64,000 nt of DNA. Source: Lateolabrax maculatus (taxonomy: Eukaryota; Chordata; Actinopteri; Acropomatiformes; Lateolabracidae). Numbering within the stretch: position 1 is the stretch's first letter; each line of letters opens with the position of its first letter. The position numbers and the translations under genes were made by a program. This document shows, piece after piece, positions 12,145 through 26,200 of this stretch. The notes beneath the pieces were generated by a model. The model did not search any database. It saw only the letters and a list, made by a program, of their open reading frames with translations, and had not been told where the DNA came from. Where the stretch lies: assembly GCA_031216445.1 (NCBI GenBank), contig CM062218.1, positions 4,539,001 through 4,603,000 of the forward strand, read 5' to 3'.

Positions 12145-15100
12145 CTAGCAGGAAGATGGAACGGAGGGAGGAAAATAGTTTAAAAGTGCAAAATATGTCG
12201 TGGTTTTGTTAAACGCGGAGCATTCGTTTCTAAAGAATCACACTTCGGTTTAAAGCTATTGTGAATTCAAATTTTAATTAGCCTAATACATAAGTTTATG
12301 ACCAGACACCTGCACAAACAACGACACTCCCACCAGCCTCAGCTGAACTTTGTGTTTTGTGCTAATTAACAAATGTTACCATGCGGACGTTAAAATGGGT
12401 CTACTGAACAGACGTGACCGCTGTCTCACCGGTTCGTCCTGGTTTGCTGGCGTGCGTCGCTCCTCCGTTCTCTCCGGTCAGCGAGCCTCGGCTCGAGTGG
12501 AACGTCGGCCTCTTTAGTTTGGACCCCGACGTCGCCCCCTGCAGGAGCACACGGGAAACATCAGCTGAGGATAACTTGACTGTGGCGGTGAACGCATCAG
12601 AAACATATCAGTACTTTAAACACTACATGATCATATTACTCCTAAACAAACAAACAGCACATCACATACACATGACACTGGACAAAAAGAGGCATACAAA
12701 CAAATATCTAACAACCAATTAAAACTATACACACAACTATACTTACAGGTTGCACTAATTGATTAATTGATTGTAAAGATCAATTAATCAACTAATTGTA
12801 TCAACTCTATATTAAACAGGTGATAAGACTGGGCTACAAAATCTGAAAGAAAATCTAATTTGAAAAGTAAAATTTTTCTGAACTGAACATTATTTGGGCT
12901 TAAAAAATTTTCCAGTCAAAATTAAAACCTTGCATCTTCAAAATGTCATCTTTCAGGTTTTAACTCGACCACATCATGTTTATTCTCAAGTTAAAGGTCG
13001 GAAAATGTCCACAACCTTTAGGAGATGACATGATCTTTAATTCAACTTTCACAGATTTCACATGAAAGCAGAGAAAAATATACTTTTCTCAGTGCTGGTG
13101 TGTGTGAGCACCCGGTGTGTGCGTTAGTGCATTAGCGCGTTCAGTGGGGTGGGGGTCGGGTGGGACAGGGAGGTGGGTGGGTGGGTGGGTGGGGTGAGTG
13201 TGTTACCTCGTGCCCAGGAGTGGTGTGGCTGTGACCGAGATCTGGGCAGCAGTGGCACTTGGTTGGCGTTGGAGTTTTACTGTGTGCCAGCCAGGGCTTG
13301 GCATAGTCACGCGAGTGAGTATGGGAGGACTGAAGGGAGGGAGGGAAGGACGGAAGGAAGGAGGGAAGGAAGAAGGGAGGGAAGGACGGAGGGAGGGAAG
13401 GACGGAGGGAAGGACGGAGGAGAAGGAGAGCAAAGCAGCAAAAGATAGAAGCAGATGAAAGAGGGAGGGAGTCATGGAGGGAAGGGAAGGAGCGGTTGGA
13501 TAGCGAGGAAGTGCAGCGCAGTGTATTTTTTTGTGTAAGAGCAGATGATTTTATTTTTTATTTTTTTTAACAGAGGACCCAACAATGCAGGGAGGACAAT
13601 TTTGAAGCCAGGTTAGCAGGGTTTGAATGATAGGAACGAAGGGAAAAGGCAAAAAGATGAAAGACAAAACAAAGAAACAAGAACAAAAAATAAATTTCAC
13701 AGTTAAGGATGTGGTGATTTTTGACAACAGGATGACGACAACAACTGAACAATGTGTAACATAAAACCCATAAAAACAAACATGCAGTCACTAACATGTA
13801 CTCAGTCTCACACATACAAACCTAACACTGACAGGAATGCTTTTACACAGTAATCAGGTGACAAACAGTGCTGACAAATGGGAAACATCACTAACATCTG
13901 ATGACGACACGTAGTCTGACTGATAGCAATGAAGATATTTCTATTTGACATCACTTCCTCTAACATACGACAGAAGATGAGTGTGACAGAGGAGAGTGTT
14001 CAGGTTTGTGTGTGCGTGTGTGTGTGTGCTCTTATACTTTGGTACTTTTTAAAGCTCTCACTATGTAGTTAAAGTTTACTATAGCAGCAAAAAAACGCAC
14101 CTTTTTCTCCCGAGGGGGAAATAGAAATGAAAACTGTCACCTACAATGTGTTGTTCTTGTGATTTAGGACAAACCAAACCGCAATGCAAGTTTGAGTTTA
14201 ATGACTGCACAGATAATAGTTAAATAATGCTGTGTAAAGTTTCCTGTGTCTCATTTTCTTTTGTTGGATTTGGAACCAACAATACAGAAAGTATTCAAAA
14301 CCAACTTCAAACCAAAAGAATCCTTCCATAATTTGTGTTTTGTAAAACTGCTTTGATTAGTACAGCACAACTATTCCTGTTCTGTCATTAGTAGCGTAAT
14401 GAGCGGACATGAAGTAAAGATTCATCATTGCATGATGATAAAATAAACCTAAAATAACTTTTTGGTCAATACAATTAGATCCGGCCTCAACTCTATATTT
14501 GTTGAAATCAGTCTTAAAATGCTGATGTCAGCTCTTACCCTGGATGACGCAGAGGCTGTCGGTGTGGCCGGGGTGGAGGGAGCAGAGGGGAGGGAGGTGC
14601 CGCTGTGGGAGGCCGAGGATGAGGAGCGGGTGGGCGAGGCGTTGCGGGAGCCCGGTTTGGAGCGTCGACCCCGGGACCGGAAGGCGGCCAGACCCTGAGA
14701 CGCTCCTTCAGGGAGGATGAACTTCTCCCTCAACTCCAGGTTGGTTCGACCACGAGCTGAGGAGAAACAGAGGAGGAGAGCAGAGGAGAGACAAATGAGC
14801 CGGTTTGTTCGCGTCAGCACACAGTTTTCCTCCAGCAGGGGGCGGCAGAGGCAGCGAGCAGGGTGAGGGAGAGAGTCGGTGCTTCCTTGGCTGCAGACAT
14901 CAGAGTCCGTGCATGTTTCATTTGAGAGTGCACGTGAGCAGAGCGGGTGGGCGGGGGGGGTTCAGGGAGTCGTAAGTGCACTTTGGTTGATTGTTTTTAA
15001 GTGGAGAAGTGAGTGAGCGTGTTTGGTTTGAGTGCAAAACCTAAAAGTAAATTAATAAATTTGATACGCAACGGAAGTCAGCAAATCGTTTTGGAGACAC

Positions 15101-16128
15101 ACTGTCATCGACCAACTCCACCAGTCATTACTCTGATTTCACATGTTTCCTTGCTCATAGCCAGAAGAAAGAGATTTTCTCAAACTGAGTTAAAAAGCTG
15201 CTGCCAGAGGGCTGATTTTATCTTTACAGGAATAGTGCGACATTTTGGGAAATCGGCTTATTTGTAGACTGGCCCAGAAATAGTCCAACACATGATCCCT
15301 CGGCAAGACAGAGAATAGAAGTGAAACCGGAACTTCTGGGTTCTGTTCGAGAAGAAAACCTCCGTCGAATCCCCACTGACATTTGTAACAACGCTAATAA
15401 CTAAAAATCCAGCCTGGGAACAGAGTGTTTCTCAACAGTATGTTGTGTTGCATCATGTGTCTAATATCTTTATTCATTCAATATTTCTGTTTTTAGTGAC
15501 CTTTAACAAACACCATTTCACATAAGCATCACAGGCTAAATGTCAGGGGGCTGAAGGTAGCCTCAGTCACGTCTGTAGTAACAGCAGGACAGAGAGGACT
15601 GAACGCAAAGGGAAAATTGACTTTATGACTAAAAGAGAGCGTTGGTGAAGTACCCACGACGACCCGAGAAACGCCGAATGAGAGACTGCGTGAGTCACAG
15701 AGGCTGGCCTGCACGTGAAGCTCTCTCTGAGCTCATTTCCCAAAACGTTGAACCTTTCCTTTAAATAATGGCAAGTGTCTCCAGAAAAATACCATTTCAC
15801 TGAGTGACGCACACACTTTCATTGCGTATTTGCTTAAAAACATCTGAAAGATGGTGGGAGCAAAAGCACAGCCTCTCTTCTCTCGTTTTTCTACAAGCTC
15901 TCCCATTTGAATTCATTTTCACTTCTTGCTGCGAAGGAGCGTCCCAGCTCTGCTGTGTATACACAACATGTGTATAAATATATGTGGGGGTCATGCCTGG
16001 TTTATGCTTAGCCGGAGAGAGCCCAGAGATTCAGGGTTTCTCCCTTCTTCAAAAGACACTGAGCAGCATTCTCGGACAGAAAGTAGTGCAGCAGCCCCAG
16101 CAGACAACAACAAGCCTGGAGAAGCCAG

Positions 16129-16198
<70 letters not shown>

Positions 16199-17241
16199 AG
16201 AGAAAATAACATAAGGGTTGAAAAGAAAAATACACAAAAGAACCAGAGAAGAGAGACAGGATAGACAGATTCAGAAAGGAAGCATGGAAGAGAAACAAAA
16301 TGAAAGGAGTGAAAAACAGTGTAAGGAAGAGGGAGGAGAAGAGGGCTGCAGTTAGCCGTAGCAGCAGTGCAACTCCCAGCCTCACGGCCATCGTCCCTAG
16401 CAACCGAATAGCAAGGCCAGTCAATTAAACGGGTGCACCCTGCAATTACGTCCCCCCTCAACGCCAGCCAGCCAGGTGCACCCTGTAATTGTGTCTCCCA
16501 CCAACCAGCCATCACATTTAAAGGAAGCCAGCTTTATTAGAAACCCAGGCTGGCCACGCCCAGGTCTTAGACACCCACTGTCTCTTTAGTTACACAGATT
16601 TTGGCATGTATAAGAATTTTAAACTAGAAAAATAACAAAATAAAAAGAAGATGCATGTGTCAGCAGTGTTCATTGTAACATGAAAACACAACAATATTTT
16701 TTGAAGTTGTAAAGTTTCATACATGATGTCTTCTTTTCTGCTGAGCATCTCCGCTCGTGTTTCTTTATAAGCTCACTGTGTAAAATCATCGGCCATCTTG
16801 AATTCATAATAAAAAATAAAAAAAGTACTTCAAATAGAATAAAAAAAAAATAAAATAAAATATCAAGACCAGGGGTTGGCCAAATCCTGCATTGTTGTGA
16901 GTGAGGAAAGCATGACGCAAACATGTGGCACACAGACAAGACTGACATCAATGCCTAAACACACAGACCTGACCACGGTTAGAAACAGTACACACACACA
17001 CACACACACATATATATACACACATATATATATACACATAGACATAGAGGACAGCTGTGGTTAAAGTTGGAGACAGACAGCTGGACGGACGGATGGATGG
17101 AGAGTGAAAGAGATGGAGTGACAGAAGAGCAGAGAGAGGAAGTGTAGATACCTCGGCAGCAGAAATAGCCAGGAGTGACTGTCACTAAGAGACACAAGAG
17201 ACAATGTGAAATAACAGCATGCTCATGGTGGAATGAAGAGT

Positions 17242-17273
<32 letters not shown>

Positions 17274-20200
17274 AACACTTCATCGCCTGAAACACACTCA
17301 TGGACACACACAGGCACAATTTTTGGAGTCGAGACGGTTACATGAATCTGTCAAAAAGTCACTCCTTCATTTACACACACACAGCCAACCGATGAGGGTC
17401 CGGACGAGTGTCAGGGACCCCTGAAACGTGTTTAAAATAACAGGTCAGGATATCAGAGCTTGCGTAGGTGGCGACAGCCGGGGCGGCGGGGGGGGGGTCG
17501 GGACAGAGGAAGAGCAGAACAGTGGGGAGACATAACGTTAGTCAGGTGATCACAGTCAGCAAGGCACAGCAACAAGGCCAAACCAACAAACCAGAGAAGA
17601 AGAAGAAGAAGAAAGGATGAAGATAATGGGAGGGAACAAGAAGAAAGTAACAACACAGAGGAAGAAGTGAAAAGAGAAGGGAGTCCAAGAAAGAGAGAGA
17701 GAAAGAAAGTTAGGAAAAACTGACGAGGCGGAGGTAAGACAGGCGGTTAGGAGAGAGGGAGAGCCTTAAGAGATAGAGGAGAAATCCAACCTATACGAGA
17801 TGAGATGGAGCTACTGGAATCGGAGCGGAGAATCTTAAGTCCTGGATGTTGCACTGGGGAAAGAGAAAAAGGAAGGGAGGGAGGGAGAAAGAGAGGGGGA
17901 GGAAGAGGGAGAGAAACTGAGGACCATGCACCATGCAATACTACTGTTTTATTTAAAAGAGAATGAAAAAGATAATACAGGACAGAGACCGAGGAGAGAG
18001 TCGGCCGTGCATATACAGAAACAAAACATGTGACGAGATAAGATGGTGAACTCCTTGAGGAGTGACAGAGGACGGGCTCGGAGGGAACAGAGAGATTTTA
18101 GGAACATGAGATGGAGAGAGAAACAAAGAAACCGACTGTGGACGGCACTGTAGAGAAACACTGGAGAGAGAAGTGGGACGGGCAGCGTTTCACTGCATCA
18201 CCTGCTGACAGACAACTCGGCAAACTTGAGTCAGTTTCGTCGGCGTGTTTTTTTTCTTCACTGTGCTCCTGTGATCTGTATGTTGTCACTTACGCCTGTT
18301 GGTGTAAATATGTCAAGAGGCATCTCTGGAGGTGTGTTTGTAAAGTGTGAGACTGTGTTTGTTTAAGTGCTGGAGCCCAACAGATACTGAATACATCCAC
18401 CGATGCGTTAAGGGGAACTGGATACTGTGTTCCAAGATGGCGCCTCATTCCTTCTAGGTTTTTAATTGGACCAAATTGCTGAAATTGTAGTAATACATAC
18501 ACGTCAGAGTGTTTGTGACACTCACACTGATATGTGGGCTGATAAGTGACAAGAAATTACAGAACAAACACGGCAAAGAAGATATGTGGTTACAACAGTA
18601 CTGGTAACTGAAGAATAAACTAATACATCAAGACGAATTAGTCATTTGTGATCATTTAGTGTTTTTTTAGGCTTTCCAACACCACACACTACATAATGTT
18701 TATTATAGTTCAGATTTTTTTTAAAGTATTAAAGGCTGCATCTTTACACATCTGACGCTTATTTTTCTTAGCTTAAGTTAAATATTGTATTTATGTTTTT
18801 TTTATATTTGTGTCAAAGTTTATAGTTCTTATTAACACTAATTTAAGATTACCGTTTATAATTTACTGTTATTTGCTTTTTGCAGGTTTTTTTAACTTTA
18901 GTAATTTAGTTACATATGTGGGTCACAAAGAAATTACCAAATTTAAGAGATAATTTTCAAAACGCATTATAGCCACAACAATTCATTATCGGTCAGGCTC
19001 AAGTAAATGCATGTGACTGAAAGAAAGTGAGACAGAGGAGGAGAAAGAAGGTGTTGTGTGATTATCTGTGTGTGCATGTGTGTGTGTGTGAGACAGAGAG
19101 TAAACATCACTCACCTCTGCATGGATCATTTTTGACCAGGAACTCGTCCAGAGCCATCCAACCGCCTCCGACTCTCACCATCACCGTGCTGCGCAAAATC
19201 CTCACCAGACGCAGCTGCTGAGAGTCGCCGAACTGAGGAGGTAAAAAAATAAAAGGGAGGAAGGGACGAAGAGAAATGAGGAGAAATGAGGGCAAGAGAT
19301 ATAAGTGAACAGAGTCGAAGGATGAGGGAAAAGATGAGAAGAAAAATGGGAAGATAGAAAGGAAGGAAAAGACAAGACAAGAGGAATTGATAAAGGAGAA
19401 AGAGAAGAGAAGGAATCAGAAAAAAGGAGACAAAGTCAGTGAGTAAAATAATAGTTGATATATTGATTGATTGAGTTTTAAATGATTCACAGCATCACGC
19501 CGAGCAGCCCATGTACCAAATCTGAACAGACAATCTGTTCTACTCCATGCAATGACAGAAGAACCATGCAATGACAGAACTAAAGAGTCAAACTGCTGAT
19601 TTTCATCCCAGCCACCCAAAAACAAGCATTATCATTTACAGTAGAAATCACTGATATTTTTATATTCAGTCTGTATGTTTATAGAAATGTCAGTTATTCA
19701 AACTGCCCATTAAAGCAGAACTCCAAAGCGATACCAGCACAAGAAGAATTTTCTGGATCTCTCTCCAAGCAGCTTGATTTGCTTCCCAGCTTCAGTCCAA
19801 AGCACACTATATATCACCTAACCACTAATTACCACTTCAGCCATGTCACTGTCGCCTGCTTCACATTGTGCAATTTGTCACTCACAACACCAAACAAATC
19901 ACAGCAGGAACAAAACTGGAGGGTGAAACCTGCTTACACGTTGCAAAGCCACAATGGAGTGCTTCTTCTTTTGAGTTTCTTTTCTTAATCATCATTTAAT
20001 ATGGAATTTTAGCTACACAAATAAACTTTTTTGTAAGCATGTGAAAGCAGAAAGGACAGCACTCCATTGGGGGGAAATCAGGAAGCAGATTTCACACGTC
20101 CAATCACAGCAGCAGCAGTCACTTTACCTGGTTTCCGAGGAAGAACTACAATAAATCCAGTAGACACGGAGCACAGGAACACAAGGAGAAAGAAACAGAG

Positions 20201-23200
20201 CAAGAGTGAAACAACACGTACTGATAACTGAGGTTTGTAATGTATGAATGGACACCATTTATTTGTGTACACGATCTTCAAAAAACTGGATCTAATAAAC
20301 TGTTAAATTTCATTGTGTATTTCTGTTATTTGAATTCAGAATTAGTCGTGTAAGCAAAAAGACGCAGTGGACACGAACGCCTGTGGATGTTAAGAAAGTG
20401 CTTTTTAAAAACTGCCAGACGTCGGTAAAATGGAGACAGAGTGATAGTGAAGAAAAGTGAAGCCAGACACAAACATGAGGACAGACAGACATAAACAAAT
20501 TGGCGTACTGTTAGTATCCCCAGTGTCCTGCAGTCAGACACTAGATATCATTTCCCAGTGGATAATGATGGGGTGGACACACATACTGTAGCAGATGGGC
20601 GATCCAGTAAGTGCTGTTGAAAGCTTTGAAAATTTTAAGTCAAAACTACGTTCATGACCGTTGTAAAATGCTGCACATATACACACAGACTGCTGGGGGA
20701 ACCATTAAAATCACTGTAGGTTTTAAACAACTTTCATAATCCTACAAAATGAAGGCCTGAACCCTCTTGGGGCTTTATTTGATTATTTATTTGGCAAACA
20801 GGGTCTTTTGTAGGCTTCAACATATATTTACCACAAAAGTTCTTAAATTTAGTTACTTCATAATCGGGCAAAAGATGCAAAAGTAGTTCGATTTTTACAC
20901 AGATTTAGTACCAAGGCACCATGTCAGTCTTTAACTTTGACTAACAATAATGAACTGTGGTCTTTGCCGTTGTTTATCCTTTCTGGTGTTCAGAAAAGGA
21001 AAATAACAGTGAAACATGAACAAATAGCAGAATATGAGCATCATTCAAGACTCCAAATTACCTCTGAGTCTGGTTAATTTGGTGTTACAGGTTTCTTACA
21101 TGGTTAAGTTTGAATAAAACTTCTTTAAACCTGTTTGGTTTGAACACCACCTGTTTCATAGCCAGCAGCCCAGTGTGTATATATAGTCACATTTACATGG
21201 TTTATATTAATGTTTTGGTGAAAGAAGGGTCAGCTGACAATCCTGCAGGGCTGTGAGATGTTATTATCACGTTATATCAATGTTATAATGACATATCAAT
21301 GCTATCGTGACATTAAATGAGATGTTATGTTACAGACAATTAATACAGTTAAAAATACACCATGAGATCATGATGTGAGATGGACACACAAGAGAAATGC
21401 TGTGAAGTTCTGTTGAGAAGTTAATTGGTGCCTGCTGGACAAGTGAAGACAGCCAGTTAATAAATTGTCCATTACTCAGAACTGGGTCAAATAGTGTTTG
21501 CAAAGTAACTTTAATCAATTTAACTTTCTTTTTTTCCGTTCTTAGGAAGTTTGCATTTGGTTTGCATAGATTCACACTGACTAATTACAAATGAAGCAGA
21601 ACTGTGGACAAAACAATAACTTCACATAGTATTGTTAAGAAATTAAATTTGACAATGTTAAGAACAGCACATGCAGCTCATGTACTGTTCATCTGAGTGT
21701 CAATCACAGCAAACTACACTGAATTGACCATTTGTACATGATAATCCTTACTAGCATGAAGAAAAAAATTATTTGCAAATCCCCTTTGACCCAGGTCTGT
21801 TAACAATTAGATATCAATTAATTGCAGTGAACATTAACATTTTTTCTTCTTTATCTAAAGTATACATTACAGTTAGTAACTTTTCTATAATGTCTGTGTT
21901 AAACTGAACCAAAGACTGAGCTGAGACTTACCCGGTATTTGTTCTCTCCTATCTGCTCCACTTGGAACCTCTTGGCACATTTACACTGGGCCACCTGCCG
22001 AGTCACCTGCACAACAACAAACAACAAGTCAAAGATGCATTCAGATACTAACCATACAGTGGCTGACTGACTGATATCGCACCGCACCCATCTTAAAAAC
22101 GTCATATTTGCTTCTTTGTGGACGGAATTCACTTCCTTACCTCGTCCTCTATCTTATCAGCGTCAGTGGTGGGTCTGTAGGCGTCCTTGTTGGGGTGCAG
22201 AGCAGCAACAAACTCGTAGTAGTCGATGTAACCGTCTCCGTCTCTGTCAAAGATGTCCGCCACTGCTGTCATCTCCAGCTTACTGGTGGGAAACTCTGCA
22301 CAGACGGACAACAGGAATTCACATATCATTTAATGTCTTTATAACTGTCAAAAAGTGTAATACCCAACCAAACACATTCATAACCTACTCGATGCCAGGA
22401 TGCCATCAATAAACTCCTGCCGTGTGATCTTCCCATCTTGGTCCTTGTCGATGCGTCTGAAGAAGTCCATGACACGAGACTTCTTATGGTTCATCCAGCG
22501 CATGTACTTTTTCCTCCACACATCAAAGTCAAAGTTGGCAAACTCTTTGAGCTGAAAAAGGATAATGAAGACAATGTTGTGATACTTTTCATGTCACAGT
22601 ATGTTGTGTTATGAACGAAAATTGACCAGGATTAAACTTTTATTATATCTAAATGTAGGTCTAAGCATGTTGAGTTGACAAGAAAGATAGAAAGATACCT
22701 CCTCCAGTCTGTCCAGACCATCGTTGAGTTTGCGCTGCCGGTCAAGAGCCAGCAGCCAAACTTGCTGCCACCTGGCACAGAGCTGGTTGAGTCGTGGGTT
22801 TCCTCCAGAGACCTGCATGGCTGCTTGCTGCTGCTGCTGCTGCTGTTTGCCTGCAGAGGAAGCAGTGAGTTAACAAATCCTCTTTGTCACTTCTGATGAG
22901 TGATCGGTACGTTTCCAACACATGCACTCATTGTACTGTCAAAAAAAAGAGTGGGAGATGATAATATTTGTGCATCAGAAGGTAAACACAGGTGACTTAC
23001 GAGCTCCTCTCCTCTCAGCCAGGCTGCTGGGAGCCTCAGCTGGCTTTCGTTTGTAGGTCTTCGTCACTTTGTCAACATCTGGCTGTTTCCTCGTCATCTC
23101 CTCCATAAACATCTGAGTGCAACAAACACCAGCAGTGTGTAAGCAAAGTTGGACAACACATGTTAATGGACAGTTCAAACACAGGCAGGTTTGAGGGGGT

Positions 23201-26200
23201 TTGAGTCCATGTAAGGATGCATTAGTTGCCCACTAACATCTGATGAGTCAGTGAAGCTGATCTGAATCTCACCTGGTGTTCTGTGATGAGTGTTTTGAGT
23301 TGTGAGATGTCCTGAGGAAGCGGCTCTGTGTCTCTCTGGACCAATGTGGTCTCAGCCCACTGTAGCCACGACAACAGCTCCTCGAGCAGGTTGGCGTTGT
23401 TGAGCACCTCGGTCAGAGCCGTCTCCAGCCGCTGCTCGTGCTGCTTGGCCCACGTCAGCACCTGTAGATCAAAGGAGTTGATTAATATAAAAGGATTTCT
23501 ATCATGTTTTCAGCCTGTTATTTGTCATATGTACCTAATTAAATACAAGTTAACAGGAGATCAATAAATGTAGCTCCTCCCAAATCCCACCTCCTCAAAG
23601 CGTGCCCTGATGATGGTGATCCAGTGTTTGATGGTGGTGATGGAGTCAGGGTGACAAACAGTCAGGATTCCCTCTCCCATGCCAGCAGCCTTGTTGACGT
23701 CCGTCCTCTTCTCCTCCACGGTGCCCATGAAGTCACGATGTGTGTGCAGCAGCACCTGCAGAGTCTCCGCCTCTTCAGGAAGGACGCCGCGGAAACGAAG
23801 CGTCTGCTCGGCCTCAGAGAGCCACTCCAGAAGCACCTGCACCGCCGCACGAAACTCCTCCGCCTGATGCAGATAAAGGAAGTTGGAAAGAAGACAAGGA
23901 GAGGTCTTTAATAATTCCCTGTGCATTATTTCATGACAAGGTTCGATGTTTAAGGAAAGAAATGAAACTTAAGGTCAGCAGTGCAGCTTGTTCTCTGACC
24001 TGTTTGAGGGCCAGCTGGAGGCGGGTTTGCTTCGTGACTGACAGGGCGCACACCGTATCCCAGCGGTTGCTGAGCTCCTGAACCTGAACTTTGACCCACG
24101 CCGTGTCATCGCGGCCGGTATCCATCAGCTCCCGAGCTGAGCGTTTCAGAGCCTGGACACTGCTGGTTCTCTTCCCCAGTTCTTTTTGGAAAGCCTGCAG
24201 GTTTAGACGTTAGGTATGAAGGTATCTGAAAAGGTATTTATTATCTTCTCATACATATTTAACAAGTACAGTTCTGTTTAGTGTACACACCTTATGTGAG
24301 TCCATGAGGTTGGATACAAGATCCAGATCTCCATGGACCGGCTGGTCTTCAGCCAGCTGGGGCTCTACCCGGTACAACCAGTCCACCAGGGCCTGGAGAG
24401 CTTCTGCAAACTGGCCTGAGAACAGCAGAGCCTCCTCCAGCTTGTGTTGTCTGGATGGAGGAGAGAAGACAAACAGCTGTTAATTATCATATTTCATGTT
24501 CCATATGAAAATTCACGTCTGTAAAGAACAGTTGGAAAAGCTAGTTTCATTGTCAGTCCTTCATCCTCTTTACCTCTCAACACTCTTGCCACAGACGGTG
24601 TCCCACTTGTCGCGGACCTCTCCCACCAGGTGGTCCAGTTTCTGGGTGTCTGCAGGCAGCTGAGCCTTGTCCCTCATGGCCTTCCCAGACCTCACTGTAG
24701 TGTCATAAACCGGCTGCTTCGACCCAAGCGCTTTCTGAAACTCCTGAAGAGGGAAAGAAAGAGATTTGTAGATGGGAACACAACAAAAGAGAAAAAAAGA
24801 AATACTGAGTGTGCACAGTAATTGCCTATAGTACCTTGTGTTTGGCCAGTTGTACTTTGATCTTGTCTGGCTCGTTGGAGATCTCCAGCTCTGAGTCCAG
24901 TCTTTTCTCGGCTTCTTCTAGCCAGTCTGTCAGCTTCCTCCAGGCCTCGTGGAACTGAAGAAAGAGAGTTACAGAGTTTCAGCTTGACATTTTAATACAT
25001 ACATAGATACTCTCTGGCTGAAAAAATTCAATATCAATTCAGCTCTTTCCTAAAAAACTAAATGAGATGTTAACAATCTGGATTTATGATCATTTAAGGT
25101 GCAAAAAGGTCTGTTAAATATATTAAATTTTGCTGAGACTATCACCAGCAATGACTTAAAATGAGTTTCATTGCAGAAGCAGTATAACATTACCTTTAAA
25201 TCTGAACTAGTTTTCGTGTTGTCAGTGTATTCACAATGGGCCTTTGGTCTTCATGGGACAACATCACCAGTTAATCACAATCCTATCTCCCCTCTATCGG
25301 TTCAGTACCTGTTTGGCTCGTTTGCGGGCCTCATCGAGGTGTCGGCCGCGGTCCAGTGACCTCTGCACCAGTTTGTCCCAGCGGGCCTGGACGCTGAGCA
25401 GCAGGTTTTTGATGAGAACAACATCCTGCTTCAGGCTGGCAAAGCGAAGCTGAGAGCCGGCCTTCTCCAGAGCCAGGACCTGCTCTCTGTGGGTGTTCAC
25501 CTCATTCACAAATACCTGGCAGACACAGACAAGAGTGCAGAAGGGAAACACAACGTTAATAATAAGTAATGACAGGTAGTGTACCATTTTCAAAAATATA
25601 CATAAATAAAAGTGAAATGTTTACATAACGCAGTAAGCTGTTAAATAACCGACATCGTCTCTAGTAACTGGAGTTTGTTCAGTACCTTGTGCTCATCAAT
25701 CTGGAAGAGAACAGTGTCCAGTATGAGGCTTGGCGGTTGGGCCATGTTCAGGGTCTGTTCAGCCTGGGTCAGCCAGTTGATGGTGTCCTGCAGAGAGGTC
25801 TGGAAACCTGTTGCCAAGGAAACGGCCTCATCCAACTTCGCCTGGAAGGTTCAGAGTTTAAAGTTAACAACAAACCAATAAAATCATTGAAAGCTAACGA
25901 CTGACTTCACCAACAACCAAGGCTGTAAATACAGAACGTAGTATCTCCGTAACAAATAATAAAACATTCTCCACGTGTTACAGTCTTACCCTGCGGTCGT
26001 CCATCTTGGTGTTGAGGCTGGCCCACTTGTTCTGCAGCATGCCCAGGTTCTGCTGGGTCTGGGTGGTACCGGGTCCTGCTTCCTCTCCTCCACGAGCCAG
26101 CAGCATGGACTCTCCTTGGTCCAGCAGGCGGTGGTACTGGTCTGCTCGCTGAGTCAGCTGGGCCTGAAGCTCCTGCAGACAGAGAAAACACAAATGTGAA

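Larger units (their letters stand above)
12539..14538 (-). other. macf1 intron 40/41
   Basis: 2.0 kb intron. Contains a diverged AATTGATTA-type repeat (12743-12800), a GGGT tract near 13170, a GGAA/GGGA purine array (13335-13430), and one weak exon-like segment ending in a donor GAG|GTAACA near 13206. Confidence 0.6.
14757..17790 (-). other. macf1 intron between exons 39 and 40
   Basis: 3.0 kb. Contains a terminal-inverted-repeat element (15228-15763), a GA array (16131-16190) and CA tracts (16990-17015, 17241-17270). No further exon recognised. Confidence 0.6.
17854..21931 (-). other. macf1 introns around the GAS2 exons
   Basis: Apart from exon 38 (19115-19232) and the FFLGNQ microexon (20128-20145) I see nothing coding. 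The sequence is A/T-rich intron. Confidence 0.55.

Noticed and set aside
15926..16515. Open frames of Glu-Arg or Leu-Ser repeats over the AG array
   Set aside because: Artefact of the (AG)n microsatellite within a macf1 intron.
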